From contig NZ_BILV01000026.1 of the NCBI RefSeq assembly GCF_004000745.1, positions 1 to 64,000 on the forward strand: a stretch of 64,000 bases of DNA, in the 5' to 3' direction. This DNA comes from Paenibacillus barengoltzii NBRC 101215 (GTDB lineage: Bacteria > Bacillota > Bacilli > Paenibacillales > Paenibacillaceae). Below, one piece after another: positions 35,223 through 42,970 of the stretch; the stretch's first letter is position 1, and each line of letters starts with the position of its first letter. The position numbers and the translations under genes are program-made. The notes beneath the pieces are model-generated. The model was not told the DNA's origin. It ran no database searches and worked only from the letters and a program-made list of their open reading frames with translations.

Positions 35223-36260
35223 TTACAGCATCGTACTTAAAACATGAGAAATGTTAGACAGCGAGGTTTGTTTCTCTACTGCTCCCAGATCATAGGCCAC
35301 TTTCGGCATCCCATATACAACAGAGGATTGCTCATCTTGTCCAATAGTTCGGGCGCCTTTGCGTTTCATAGCCAGCAATCCTTTGGCTCCGTCATAACCC
35401 ATACCGGTCAAGATAATTCCGATCGATTGATTCCCCGCCTCTTTCGCCACGGATTCAAACAACACATCAATCGAGGGACAATGGCGATTGACTTTATCGC
35501 CTGCAAAACATTCGACCACGAAATGATCTCCGGAACGCTTCACTCGCATATGTTTATCTCCCGGTGCAATCAGCACTTTGCCCCGCTCAATCGTATCGCC
35601 TGTTTGGGCTTCCTTCACACGAATCGATAAGCTCTGATTCAGCCGTTCGGCGAACATTCTCGAGAACATGGGAGGGATATGCTGAACGATAACGATACCT
35701 GGCATATCCTTGGGCAACGACTTTAACACGGTATAAATCGCCTCTGTACCGCCGGTAGAAGCACCGATGGCAATCACTTTCTTGGTTGTAGCAGGTTTCG
35801 CAGTAACCAGCTTCGTTGGCGGATCGGCAGGAGAAGCGGCCAGTTTCTTCGGTTGATGGACAATTTTTGCTTTCGAGCCAATCTTGATTTTCTCGATCAG
35901 TTCTTCGATAAACTTCTCCACATGCGATAACTTGTTATCCGGCTTCGAGATAAAATCAATCGCACCGGCGTTTAAGGCGTCAAACACGGACGAACTGATC
36001 GCGCTGACCACGATAACAGGAATCGAATACTGAGGCAGCAAGCGCCGAAGAAATTCAATCCCGTTCATTTTCGGCATTTGCACGTCGCAGACCATGAGAT
36101 TCGGATGATATTTTAATATCTTGTCCCTTGCTTCGAATGGATCCGCAGCTGTAGCTACAACTTCAATGTCAGGGTCCGTCGTGATCCCGCGGGCGATCAT
36201 TTCGCGAAACACCATGGAATCATCTACGACCAGAACTTTAATCTTATTTCTGACCTGCAT
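35223..36260 (-). CDS. cheB: Chemotaxis response regulator/methylesterase CheB
   Basis: 345 aa. Receiver domain with VLVVDDSMVFREMI and phospho-acceptor Asp59 in VCDVQMPKMNG, a Pro/Ala/Lys-rich linker, then the methylesterase domain with catalytic Ser in IGASTGGTEA, His in IVQHIPPMFS and Asp in GIILTGMGYDGAKG. It removes methyl groups from the receptor. GGAG stands 10 bases before the ATG. Confidence 0.94.
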   Translation of the reverse strand: MQVRNKIKVLVVDDSMVFREMIARGITTDPDIEVVATAADPFEARDKILKYHPNLMVCDVQMPKMNGIEFLRRLLPQYSIPVIVVSAISSSVFDALNAGAIDFISKPDNKLSHVEKFIEELIEKIKIGSKAKIVHQPKKLAASPADPPTKLVTAKPATTKKVIAIGASTGGTEAIYTVLKSLPKDMPGIVIVQHIPPMFSRMFAERLNQSLSIRVKEAQTGDTIERGKVLIAPGDKHMRVKRSGDHFVVECFAGDKVNRHCPSIDVLFESVAKEAGNQSIGIILTGMGYDGAKGLLAMKRKGARTIGQDEQSSVVYGMPKVAYDLGAVEKQTSLSNISHVLSTML

Positions 36261-36279
36261 CCAGGCAACTCTCCAATCG

Positions 36280-37092
36280 TTACTCTTTGCGATAAACCGC
36301 AGGCATCACGTACTTAAATTTGGTGTGATCCCGTTGGATCGTTTCGGAATGACCAATAAATAAATACCCGCCGGGGACTAGACTGTCGTAAAATTTGTGA
36401 ATCAGTTGCATGCGCGTACTTGCGTCAAAATAGATCATCACATTGCGGCAAAAGATCACATGAAACTTCTTTTTGAAGGGGAACGGATCCATGAGATTAA
36501 ACCGCCGGAAGACCACTTCGTTTTTGATTTTGGGCTTCACTTCATATTGATTCATCCCATGCGGATGAAAATAATCATGTTTCCAACGCTCCGGCAACAG
36601 CGCAACCTCTTCACGGCTGTAAATCCCTTTCTTAGCTTCAATCAGCACCTTTTCCGATATATCGGTCGCCAACAGCTTTGTATCCCATCCGAGCCGAGCA
36701 TTTCCAAAAAATTCATTGATTAGGATGGCTAAAGTATAGGCTTCCTCCCCGGTGGAACAACCGGCGCTCCACACCCTCAAATCTCGATCTTTGATTTTGG
36801 GGACTTGTTCGGGGAGAACTTTGGCGCGAAACAAATCAAAATGATCTGATTCTCTCATAAAGTATGTATGATTGGTTGTCATCTGATTGATAAACGTTCT
36901 TGCGGCTTCGCCGCTCTGATCGGTAGCAATATAGTTCAAGTAGTCCGAGAAATTTTCCATGTTCAGCGAATTCAAGACGTTCCACAATCGGCCCATTACC
37001 AACGTTCTCTTCTCGTCGCTCAAATGAATCCCAAAATTTGTTTTGATATAACCGGCTAATTTGATAAATTCCTTATCTGAAATTTCAATCAT
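36280..37092 (-). CDS. cheR: Chemotaxis protein methyltransferase CheR
   Basis: 270 aa. N-terminal helical domain (CheR_N) and S-adenosylmethionine-binding domain with VWSAGCSTGEEAYTLAIL and VIFCRNVMIYFD. The ATG at 37090-37092 has GGGGAGGTG 7 bases upstream, so the 11 extra codons open upstream are not used. It methylates receptor glutamates, opposing CheB. First gene of the operon, behind a riboswitch leader of about 315 bases. Confidence 0.94.
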   Translation of the reverse strand: MIEISDKEFIKLAGYIKTNFGIHLSDEKRTLVMGRLWNVLNSLNMENFSDYLNYIATDQSGEAARTFINQMTTNHTYFMRESDHFDLFRAKVLPEQVPKIKDRDLRVWSAGCSTGEEAYTLAILINEFFGNARLGWDTKLLATDISEKVLIEAKKGIYSREEVALLPERWKHDYFHPHGMNQYEVKPKIKNEVVFRRFNLMDPFPFKKKFHVIFCRNVMIYFDASTRMQLIHKFYDSLVPGGYLFIGHSETIQRDHTKFKYVMPAVYRKE

Positions 37093-37179
37093 CACTTCAC
37101 CTCCCCTATACGAAGAGAGAGCCATAAGACTCTCCCGTTTGAGAATTACACCTTCGTTGCCGAATTCATGTTATCCGTT

Positions 37180-37212
37180 AAAAGAAAAACCCTTCTAGTT
37201 GTCTGGAAGGGC
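37180..37212 (-). terminator. Riboswitch expression-platform terminator before cheR
   Basis: On the minus strand CCCTTCC pairs with AGAAGGG (37205-37211 with 37190-37196), followed by TTTTTCTTTT. It lies 30 bases downstream of the c-di-GMP-I aptamer and about 90 bases before cheR. Confidence 0.8.
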
Positions 37213-37241
37213 ATCGTCAATGCATGAATTAAGCAATTCAG

Positions 37242-37326
37242 TCATTGGCAACCTGGCAATCATAGCTCTATTTCAGAACTTTAGACCCATGGCTTTGCGT
37301 CATTACTTTTCAGTAATTTTGCCCAG
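37242..37326 (-). promoter_or_regulatory. c-di-GMP-I (GEMM-I) riboswitch aptamer
   Basis: Read on the minus strand: GGGCAAA, a P2 hairpin ATTACT-GAAA-AGTAAT with the GAAA tetraloop, the invariant GACGCAAAGCC, GGGTCTAAAG (tetraloop-receptor side), a second stem with GCTATGATTGCC, and the closing GGTTGCC. These elements and their order match the Vc2-type class I c-di-GMP aptamer. With the terminator at 37180-37212 it should control transcription into cheR-cheB-cheA-cheW-mcp. Whether ligand turns it on or off cannot be told by eye. Confidence 0.88.
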
Positions 37327-37365
37327 AAAATTATGAAGGTGGTTTATGCGAAAAAGATCAGATTA

Positions 37366-37392
37366 TGTCGAATTCGACAGTGATTTTCGACA
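37366..37392. promoter_or_regulatory. Three Spo0A boxes downstream of the che promoter
   Basis: TGTCGAA (37366-37372) and TTCGACA (37373-37379) stand back to back, and another TTCGACA lies at 37386-37392. All match the 7-base Spo0A box TGNCGAA or its complement. They lie about 15-40 bases downstream of the predicted start, like the sites through which Spo0A represses abrB. Confidence 0.55.
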
Positions 37393-37413
37393 TATTTCGA
37401 TTTGTTATGTAAG

Positions 37414-37441
37414 ATTATAGCAGTGGTCTTGAAAAAAACAA
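37414..37441 (-). promoter_or_regulatory. Promoter of the chemosensory operon
   Basis: TATAAT (37414-37419) with TTGTTT (37436-37441) 16 bases upstream on the minus strand. The transcript would start near 37407 and run through Spo0A boxes, riboswitch and terminator into cheR. The stretch 37442-37556 is AT-rich with no feature I can name. Confidence 0.6.
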
Positions 37442-37556
37442 TGAACAAAACGAAAATTTTCAGGTTTAAAATGTAAGATAGGCGTATAGTCCTATTTTTA
37501 AATTAATTTTAGACAAATTTCAGAACTTTGAGAGTTTTCCTAACATCACCCGAACC

Positions 37557-37610
37557 CAAAAAAGCCCTGCCTCCCTCTCACATTTTTTAGTGAAAGTGGA
37601 AGCAAGGCTT
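37557..37610 (-). terminator. Terminator of the 34-residue peptide gene
   Basis: On the minus strand AAGCCTTGCTTCC pairs with GGAGGCAGGGCTT with two small mismatches (37563-37574 with 37598-37610), followed by TTTTTT. The 5' arm includes the stop codon of the peptide ORF. Confidence 0.75.
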
Positions 37611-37713
37611 ATGGGAGGAAGTTCATCCTCAAGGACCCTGAGATTGCGATTTCAGCTGTCGCTGCTGTTATCGCAAATGCTGCTTTTAAACGCATGCTTT
37701 TTGCCAGTTTCAT
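37609..37713 (-). CDS. Short hydrophobic peptide, possible exported signal
   Basis: 34 codons with an AGGAGG site 10 bases upstream and a terminator at the stop codon. The product has a basic start (MKLAKSMRLK), a hydrophobic Ala/Ile core (AAFAITAATAEIAISG) and a short tail ending RMNFLP. This is the layout of small exported peptides such as Phr-type signals, but no Rap-like partner is near. It lies 88 bases after the RCC1-like gene and may share its transcript. Function unknown. Confidence 0.5.
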   Translation of the reverse strand: MKLAKSMRLKAAFAITAATAEIAISGSLRMNFLP

Positions 37714-37801
37714 AGAGTTCGAACCTCCTATGTGTTTTGAGTTTCTGTACTCTATGATAAGGGCCAATATTAATGAGATATGCTGATAGTGTTAAATAGG
37801 G

Positions 37802-38695
37802 TTAAAGTAACAAATTTATCCCTCTCCACTTGCTAACCTCACATTGACCGTACTCATTATGGCCAGTCGCCACAACCGAGCCATCCGCCTTTAGACCAAG
37901 TGTATGCGCACATCCTGCGGCAATGGCAACAATTTCACGCCAGTTGCTGACCTCGCATTGACCATATTGATTCGAGCCCGCTGCCACTACGGTGCCGTCC
38001 GATTTCAATCCAACCGTATGATAGCTGCCAGCAGCAACTGCCATAATTCCTCGCCAATCCCCTACCTCGCATTGGTGATGCTTGTTCGCCCCTGTGGCTA
38101 CGACCGTGCCATCCGATCGAAGACCTGCGGTGTGGAGATAACCGGCCGCCACGGACTTGATATTATGCCACTGGCTCACATGACATTGGCCGTAGCGATT
38201 GTTACCGGCCATGATCACGGTTCCGTCGGCGCTCAGACCAGCGGTATGCCAATCCCCTGCTGCGATCGCCACGATATCCCGCCAACTGCTGACTTCGCAT
38301 TGGCCTTCCGCATTCCGCCCTACGGCCACCACTGTACCATCGCCTCTTAATCCAAGCGTTCTGCGCCACCCCGCCGCAATGCTTACGACTCCGCTCCATT
38401 CGCTCACTTCGCATTGCTGATGCCCATTCCATCCCGTGGCAACCACCGTACCGTCCGACCGAAGCCCCACGGTATGCGACTTTCCTGTGTTCGTTGCCAT
38501 ATGAACATTACCTGCCGCCACCGCCACGATCCCCCGCCAATCGCTGACATCACACTGGCCATTTCGGACATCTCCTACAGCCATCACTGTACCGTCCGAC
38601 CGAAGTCCAACGGAATGCCGCGGGCCAGCCGCTAAAGGGATATTCATCTGCTGTACGCCTTGGAACGCCGATATTTTCGGAGAAATTGGCTCCAT
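37802..38695 (-). CDS. RCC1-repeat beta-propeller protein
   Basis: About 297 aa made almost entirely of seven RCC1-like repeats of some 41 residues with the pattern AAGxxHTVGLRSDGTVVATG followed by N-x-x-x-QCEVSxW. This predicts a seven-bladed propeller. There is no signal peptide and no catalytic domain. Each repeat keeps a Cys in QCEV. The true start is the ATG at 38693-38695, with AAGGGGG 6 bases upstream. Bacterial RCC1 proteins have no general function; a binding role is likely. Confidence 0.85.
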   Translation of the reverse strand: MEPISPKISAFQGVQQMNIPLAAGPRHSVGLRSDGTVMAVGDVRNGQCDVSDWRGIVAVAAGNVHMATNTGKSHTVGLRSDGTVVATGWNGHQQCEVSEWSGVVSIAAGWRRTLGLRGDGTVVAVGRNAEGQCEVSSWRDIVAIAAGDWHTAGLSADGTVIMAGNNRYGQCHVSQWHNIKSVAAGYLHTAGLRSDGTVVATGANKHHQCEVGDWRGIMAVAAGSYHTVGLKSDGTVVAAGSNQYGQCEVSNWREIVAIAAGCAHTLGLKADGSVVATGHNEYGQCEVSKWRGINLLL

Positions 38696-38866
38696 AGTTA
38701 TCCCCCTTGCCAAGAAATTAAGCTATCCCCATCTTACGAAAGGCTTCCTAAAAAAATCAAACAAAATCATAAGTTTCACGTCTCGAACCCGGAACGGTCG
38801 AAACTTATGATGAGAGTGTGTCATAGCTAGCCGCCCTGACTTGGGCGTGCTATTCGGAGGTGATGT

Positions 38867-39664
38867 ATGAAGCGATCACCGCAAGTCGTTTGGATTACAG
38901 ACGCCGACCAGCCGACGGGCAAAGCATTGATCCGTCGCTGGGCTAAGGATGGCGCCCATCTCCTGCTAAGTAGTCCGTCCAATGGCATAGAGATTGCAGC
39001 TGAAATCAACTTGGCTAAGGCTTCCGGCTCCAAAGTGCTCGTAAGCAATGTCGATTTAAGCTCCGGCACCAACGCAAACGAGCTTGTGCTGCAAGCAGAA
39101 CGGGAGCTTGGTGCCCTGCAGGTGCTGATCCATAACCATGACCTGTTCGTACCTTTTTCCGTTGAAGCCGGCTCTGAAGCATTGTTCCGCGAGGTGATCC
39201 ACACCAACGCAAAATCGGCCTTTCTTTGCACGCAAGCTGCCGGGAAAGTGATGGCTGCACGGGAGTCTGGCTGCATCATCTTTATTTCCTCCATCCATGC
39301 TGAGAAACCTAACGGCTCCTCCTTCGCCTACAGTGTCTCCAAAAGCGCCATAAAGCTGCTTGCTAAAGAAGCAGCCCTTGAGCTTGGGCGACACAGCATC
39401 CGTGTGAATACCATTGAAGCTGGCCCCATCCCAGGCGATAATGAGCGATTCCGCAGTTCGCTGACCACGCTCTATCGCAGCTACGAAACCAAGGTGCCGA
39501 GCGCCCGGCTGGGGACAGTGGACGATATCGCAAATGTTGCCTGCTTCCTGGCGTCAGACGATGCGAGTTACTTGAACGGCGCGGATTTGCGGTTGGACGG
39601 AGGTTTCCTGCTTCATTATATGGATCACAAAATGAGACAACCAAGGAGCAGTGATTCGCCATGA
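38867..39664 (+). CDS. SDR family protein with degenerate cofactor loop
   Basis: Short-chain dehydrogenase fold, 265 aa. The C-terminal half is classical: ISSIHAE with catalytic Ser, YSVSK with Tyr/Lys, and VNTIEAGPI. The N-terminal loop reads TDADQPTG instead of TGxxxGIG, and the usual NNAG is HNHD, so cofactor binding may be altered. It overlaps the next SDR gene by 4 bases (ATGA), so the two may act as a pair. AGGTG is a moderate ribosome site. Confidence 0.82.
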   Translation: MKRSPQVVWITDADQPTGKALIRRWAKDGAHLLLSSPSNGIEIAAEINLAKASGSKVLVSNVDLSSGTNANELVLQAERELGALQVLIHNHDLFVPFSVEAGSEALFREVIHTNAKSAFLCTQAAGKVMAARESGCIIFISSIHAEKPNGSSFAYSVSKSAIKLLAKEAALELGRHSIRVNTIEAGPIPGDNERFRSSLTTLYRSYETKVPSARLGTVDDIANVACFLASDDASYLNGADLRLDGGFLLHYMDHKMRQPRSSDSP

Positions 39665-40437
39665 GTTTAACAGGCAAAGTCGTTCTCGTCACCGGATCCG
39701 GAACTGGCATCGGTCAGGGAATTGCCGTGGAAATGGCCAAGAGAGGCGCTGTCACCGCCCTTCACTATAATCGGAGTGAAGCTGGCGTACTGGAGACCAA
39801 GCGGAGAATAGACGAATCGGGGGGCCATTGCTTGATTGTCCAGGCGGATATTTCGAAGCAGAGGGAAATTAACGCGATGATACACAAGATCGAAAGCCAG
39901 GCTGGCCCAGTTGATGTTCTGGTCAACAATGCTGCCGTGCAGTTGAATTACGATCTTTTCAAGCACAATGGTGAGACATTCGATCTCCTGTTCGATACGA
40001 ATGTGAAGGGCTACTGGCAATGCATCCAGGCTGTAATTCCCGGGATGAAACGAAAGGGAACCGGGCGAATTATCCTCATCTCATCGGTGCACGCCAAACG
40101 CCCCACCGATTTTGACCCGGTATATGCCATGACCAAAGGTGCGATCCGTATGCTGGGGCGGGAAAGCGCCATTGAGCTGGCGCCCTTTGGCATTACGGTG
40201 AACACGATTGAGCCGGGAGCCGTTGATGTGGGCAAATACACCCGCATCTCACCGGACGATCCGGATGCAGAGAAGAAACGGGAAGCACGGCGTAAGCAGC
40301 AACAGGAGAAGTTTCCGTTGGGGCGCGTTGGTCTCCCCATTGACGTGGCTCACCTCGCCTGCTTCATCGCGTCAGACGAAAGTGAATTCATGACGGGTTC
40401 TGCTATTCGACTCGATGGCGGGAGCATGCTCTTGTAA
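39661..40437 (+). CDS. SDR family oxidoreductase (glucose 1-dehydrogenase-like)
   Basis: Classical SDR, 258 aa: cofactor loop TGSGTGIG, NNAA, catalytic ISSVHAK and YAMTK, and C-terminal MTGSAIRLDGGSMLL. It is translated coupled to the preceding SDR and followed 48 bases later by an enolase-superfamily gene. A sugar or sugar-acid dehydrogenase role fits the neighbourhood (inference). Confidence 0.9.
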   Translation: MSLTGKVVLVTGSGTGIGQGIAVEMAKRGAVTALHYNRSEAGVLETKRRIDESGGHCLIVQADISKQREINAMIHKIESQAGPVDVLVNNAAVQLNYDLFKHNGETFDLLFDTNVKGYWQCIQAVIPGMKRKGTGRIILISSVHAKRPTDFDPVYAMTKGAIRMLGRESAIELAPFGITVNTIEPGAVDVGKYTRISPDDPDAEKKREARRKQQQEKFPLGRVGLPIDVAHLACFIASDESEFMTGSAIRLDGGSMLL

Positions 40438-40485
40438 CCCGCATAGCTGCTGGCTGCAGCCAATCCTTCCATAAGGAGTGATTTC

Positions 40486-41874
40486 ATGGTAAATAAAGAA
40501 ACGTACGAAGAAACGCTGGCCCATGTCCGTACCTCCTCCAGCCCTTCGGAGCTTCGCATTACCGATATCCGCTTTACCGATATCGTCGGCGGACCGTTCC
40601 ACAGCAGCCTGATCAAGGTATACACGAACCAAGGGCTGGTCGGCTTCGGGGAAGTCCGCGACGGCGCGGATAAGGTATATGCCCTCATGTTGAAAAGCCG
40701 GCTTCTCGGGGAGAACCCGTGCAACATCGACAAGCTATTCCGCCGGATTAAGCAGTTCGGGGGGCACGCCCGTCAAGGCGGCGGCGTCAGCGGACTTGAG
40801 ATCGCACTTTGGGATCTGGCCGGCAAAGCGTACGGAGTGCCGATCTATCAAATGCTGGGCGGCAAGTTCCGCGACCGAGTCCGCATGTATTGCGACACGG
40901 ACGTTGTGGGCAAAGACACCGGCAAAGCAATGGGAGAGGCGCTGAAGAAACGGATGGAGGCCGGCTTCACCTTCCTGAAGATGGACCTTGGCATCGGACA
41001 GCTCATCAACGAACCGGGCACCCTTAGCGCACCGCTTGGCTTCCTGGAGGACATGCGGGAAATCTCAAAGCGCCGGTACGCCCGAGACAAAGGTGATCTT
41101 ACCGAGCAAGAGCTTCGTGAAATCAAAAACCGCCATTACGACATTTTCAATATCCCTCATCCTTTCACCGGCATTCATATTACCGAAAAAGGACTCGACA
41201 TACTCGAGCAATACGTCGCTGAAGTTCGGTCTGTGATTGGCAATCATGTACCGCTGGCCATCGATCACTTTGGTCATATCGGCCTGGAAGATTGCATCAA
41301 ACTGGGCCGGCGCATCGACAAGTTCAACCTTGCCTGGATGGAGGATATGATTCCGTGGCAGTATACGGACCAATACGCCCGCCTGTCCCGCGCCGTGACG
41401 ACGCCGATCTGTACGGGCGAAGACATTTACTTGAAGGAAAACTTCAAGCCGCTGCTTGAAGCCGGCGGCGTCTCCGTCATCCACCCGGACGTACTGACAG
41501 CTGGAGGCATCCTCGAGACGAAGAAAATCGGAGACATGGCGCAGGATTACGGCGTGGCCATGGCGATCCATATGGCCGAAAGCCCCATCGCCTGCCTAGC
41601 AGCGGCTCACGTCGCCGTCGCCACCGAGAACTTCCTTGCGCTTGAATACCATTCCTGTGACGTCGATTGGTGGGACGACATCGTGATCGGCAGCCACCTT
41701 CCGGAAAGAATCGTCCAGAACGGCTTCATCACGCTGACGGACGCCCCCGGACTTGGGATCGATGATCTCAATGACGAAGTGCTGGCAGCTCACCTTCACC
41801 CGGAAATCGGCGGTCTCTGGGAATCTACAGACCAATGGAATTATCATTATTCTAACGATCGGCAGTGGAGTTAA
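40486..41874 (+). CDS. Mandelate racemase/muconate lactonizing enzyme family (sugar-acid dehydratase-like)
   Basis: Enolase superfamily enzyme of 462 aa. Metal ligands are predicted at Asp260 (AIDHFGH), Glu286 (WMEDM) and Glu312 (CTGEDIY); Lys165/Asp167 (FLKMDLG) and His362 (AIHMAES) are candidate general bases. Members near SDRs and mannonate dehydratase usually dehydrate or epimerise aldonic acids (family knowledge). The length is above the usual 380-400, with an insertion around residues 190-230. AAGGAG precedes the ATG. Confidence 0.88.
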   Translation: MVNKETYEETLAHVRTSSSPSELRITDIRFTDIVGGPFHSSLIKVYTNQGLVGFGEVRDGADKVYALMLKSRLLGENPCNIDKLFRRIKQFGGHARQGGGVSGLEIALWDLAGKAYGVPIYQMLGGKFRDRVRMYCDTDVVGKDTGKAMGEALKKRMEAGFTFLKMDLGIGQLINEPGTLSAPLGFLEDMREISKRRYARDKGDLTEQELREIKNRHYDIFNIPHPFTGIHITEKGLDILEQYVAEVRSVIGNHVPLAIDHFGHIGLEDCIKLGRRIDKFNLAWMEDMIPWQYTDQYARLSRAVTTPICTGEDIYLKENFKPLLEAGGVSVIHPDVLTAGGILETKKIGDMAQDYGVAMAIHMAESPIACLAAAHVAVATENFLALEYHSCDVDWWDDIVIGSHLPERIVQNGFITLTDAPGLGIDDLNDEVLAAHLHPEIGGLWESTDQWNYHYSNDRQWS

Positions 41875-41903
41875 CGCTCTGCTGCTTTTTTTATGTGTTT
41901 GTA

Positions 41904-41950
41904 AAAAAAGGATCGTCCTAACGGCATCTGCCGGTCAAGACGATCCTTCT
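41904..41950. terminator. Bidirectional terminator between converging genes
   Basis: AAGGATCGTC (41910-41919) and GACGATCCTT (41941-41950) are perfect arms; an A-run precedes the left arm, giving a T-run on the minus strand. It separates the MR/MLE gene and the mannonate dehydratase gene. Confidence 0.75.
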
Positions 41951-41961
41951 CTCGAATATCC

Positions 41962-42945
41962 TTATCGGGCAGCGGAACCTGGGGTCATCTTGGCCGCCGC
42001 CTCCATTAAGCCGGTAATATAACCGACGCCAAACAGACGGCCAAGCAGCTCATACCCCGGGTTTTCGTTGCTCTCACCTTCCATCGTTGGCACGTGATCC
42101 GGTCTCGCCGGACCGTCAAAGCCTACCTCGTAATACGTCTTCATCGCTTCGAGCATATCCGTCTGACCATCGTCATGGAACGTTTCCTCGAACTTCTCGG
42201 GCGTGCCCTTCACGTCGCGGAAGTGAACGAAGAACAGCTTCTGCTGATTGGCAAAATGCCGAATCACCGCTGGAATGTCTTCGCCGGCCGTTGCCAGCGT
42301 CCCTTGGCACAGCGTGATGCCGCTGTACGCGCTGGGCACCAGATCGATCGCCCGCTGCAACGCCGCCGCGCTCGTCAAAATCCGGGATACGCCGCGAATT
42401 GGCGAAATCGGCGGATCGTCCGGATGAAGCGCCAGCTTCACCCGGGCGGATTCTGCGACCGGAACGATTTTTTCCAGAAAATAATGCAGGTTCTCCCACA
42501 GCTGCTTCTCCGTCACGATTCCAGCTTCCGTTAATGGCGCATTCGCCATCAAGCTGTGATCGTAGCTGGAGACAAGCGCACCCCCTCGCGTTCGGGTCGT
42601 CGTGGATGTGCGGAACCAGTTAAATTGCGCCATAAAGTTATAGCAAAGTACGGGAATGCCCGCAGCCCCCATATTCACAATAAGTTGCTGAAAAATCTCG
42701 ATCTCCTCGTCACGGCCGGGCGTCCCGAGCTTGATCTTGTTGCTGGGCGGCATCGATTCAATTACGGACAACGTCAGCCCAAAGTCGGCAAAACGCTGCT
42801 TCATCCGGATCAGCGGCATCAAATCCCATGGCTTCTCCGTCTTCTCGTCCCACGGCAGCCCGCTGACCGCATAATTGACGTTCATCTGCTTCGACAAATG
42901 CCACAGTTGATCGGGCTGAGTTGAAAGAAATTCCGCAAGCTGCAT
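41962..42945 (-). CDS. uxuA: Mannonate dehydratase (UxuA family)
   Basis: TIM-barrel enzyme of 327 aa that converts D-mannonate to 2-keto-3-deoxygluconate in hexuronate breakdown (family knowledge). Typical metal-site and active-site segments are LALHPDDPPISPIRG, FFVHFRDVKGT, FHDDGQTDM and RPDHVP. It is the last gene behind an importer, which suggests that glucuronate-containing sugars are taken up. Slightly shorter than E. coli UxuA (394 aa), like the Bacillus type. Confidence 0.88.
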   Translation of the reverse strand: MQLAEFLSTQPDQLWHLSKQMNVNYAVSGLPWDEKTEKPWDLMPLIRMKQRFADFGLTLSVIESMPPSNKIKLGTPGRDEEIEIFQQLIVNMGAAGIPVLCYNFMAQFNWFRTSTTTRTRGGALVSSYDHSLMANAPLTEAGIVTEKQLWENLHYFLEKIVPVAESARVKLALHPDDPPISPIRGVSRILTSAAALQRAIDLVPSAYSGITLCQGTLATAGEDIPAVIRHFANQQKLFFVHFRDVKGTPEKFEETFHDDGQTDMLEAMKTYYEVGFDGPARPDHVPTMEGESNENPGYELLGRLFGVGYITGLMEAAAKMTPGSAAR

Positions 42946-42970
42946 TTGATGATTCCCCGCTTTCTATCGC

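Noticed and set aside
37802-38695. Direct repeats considered as CRISPR or satellite DNA
   Set aside because: They are coding repeats of the RCC1-like propeller in one open frame.
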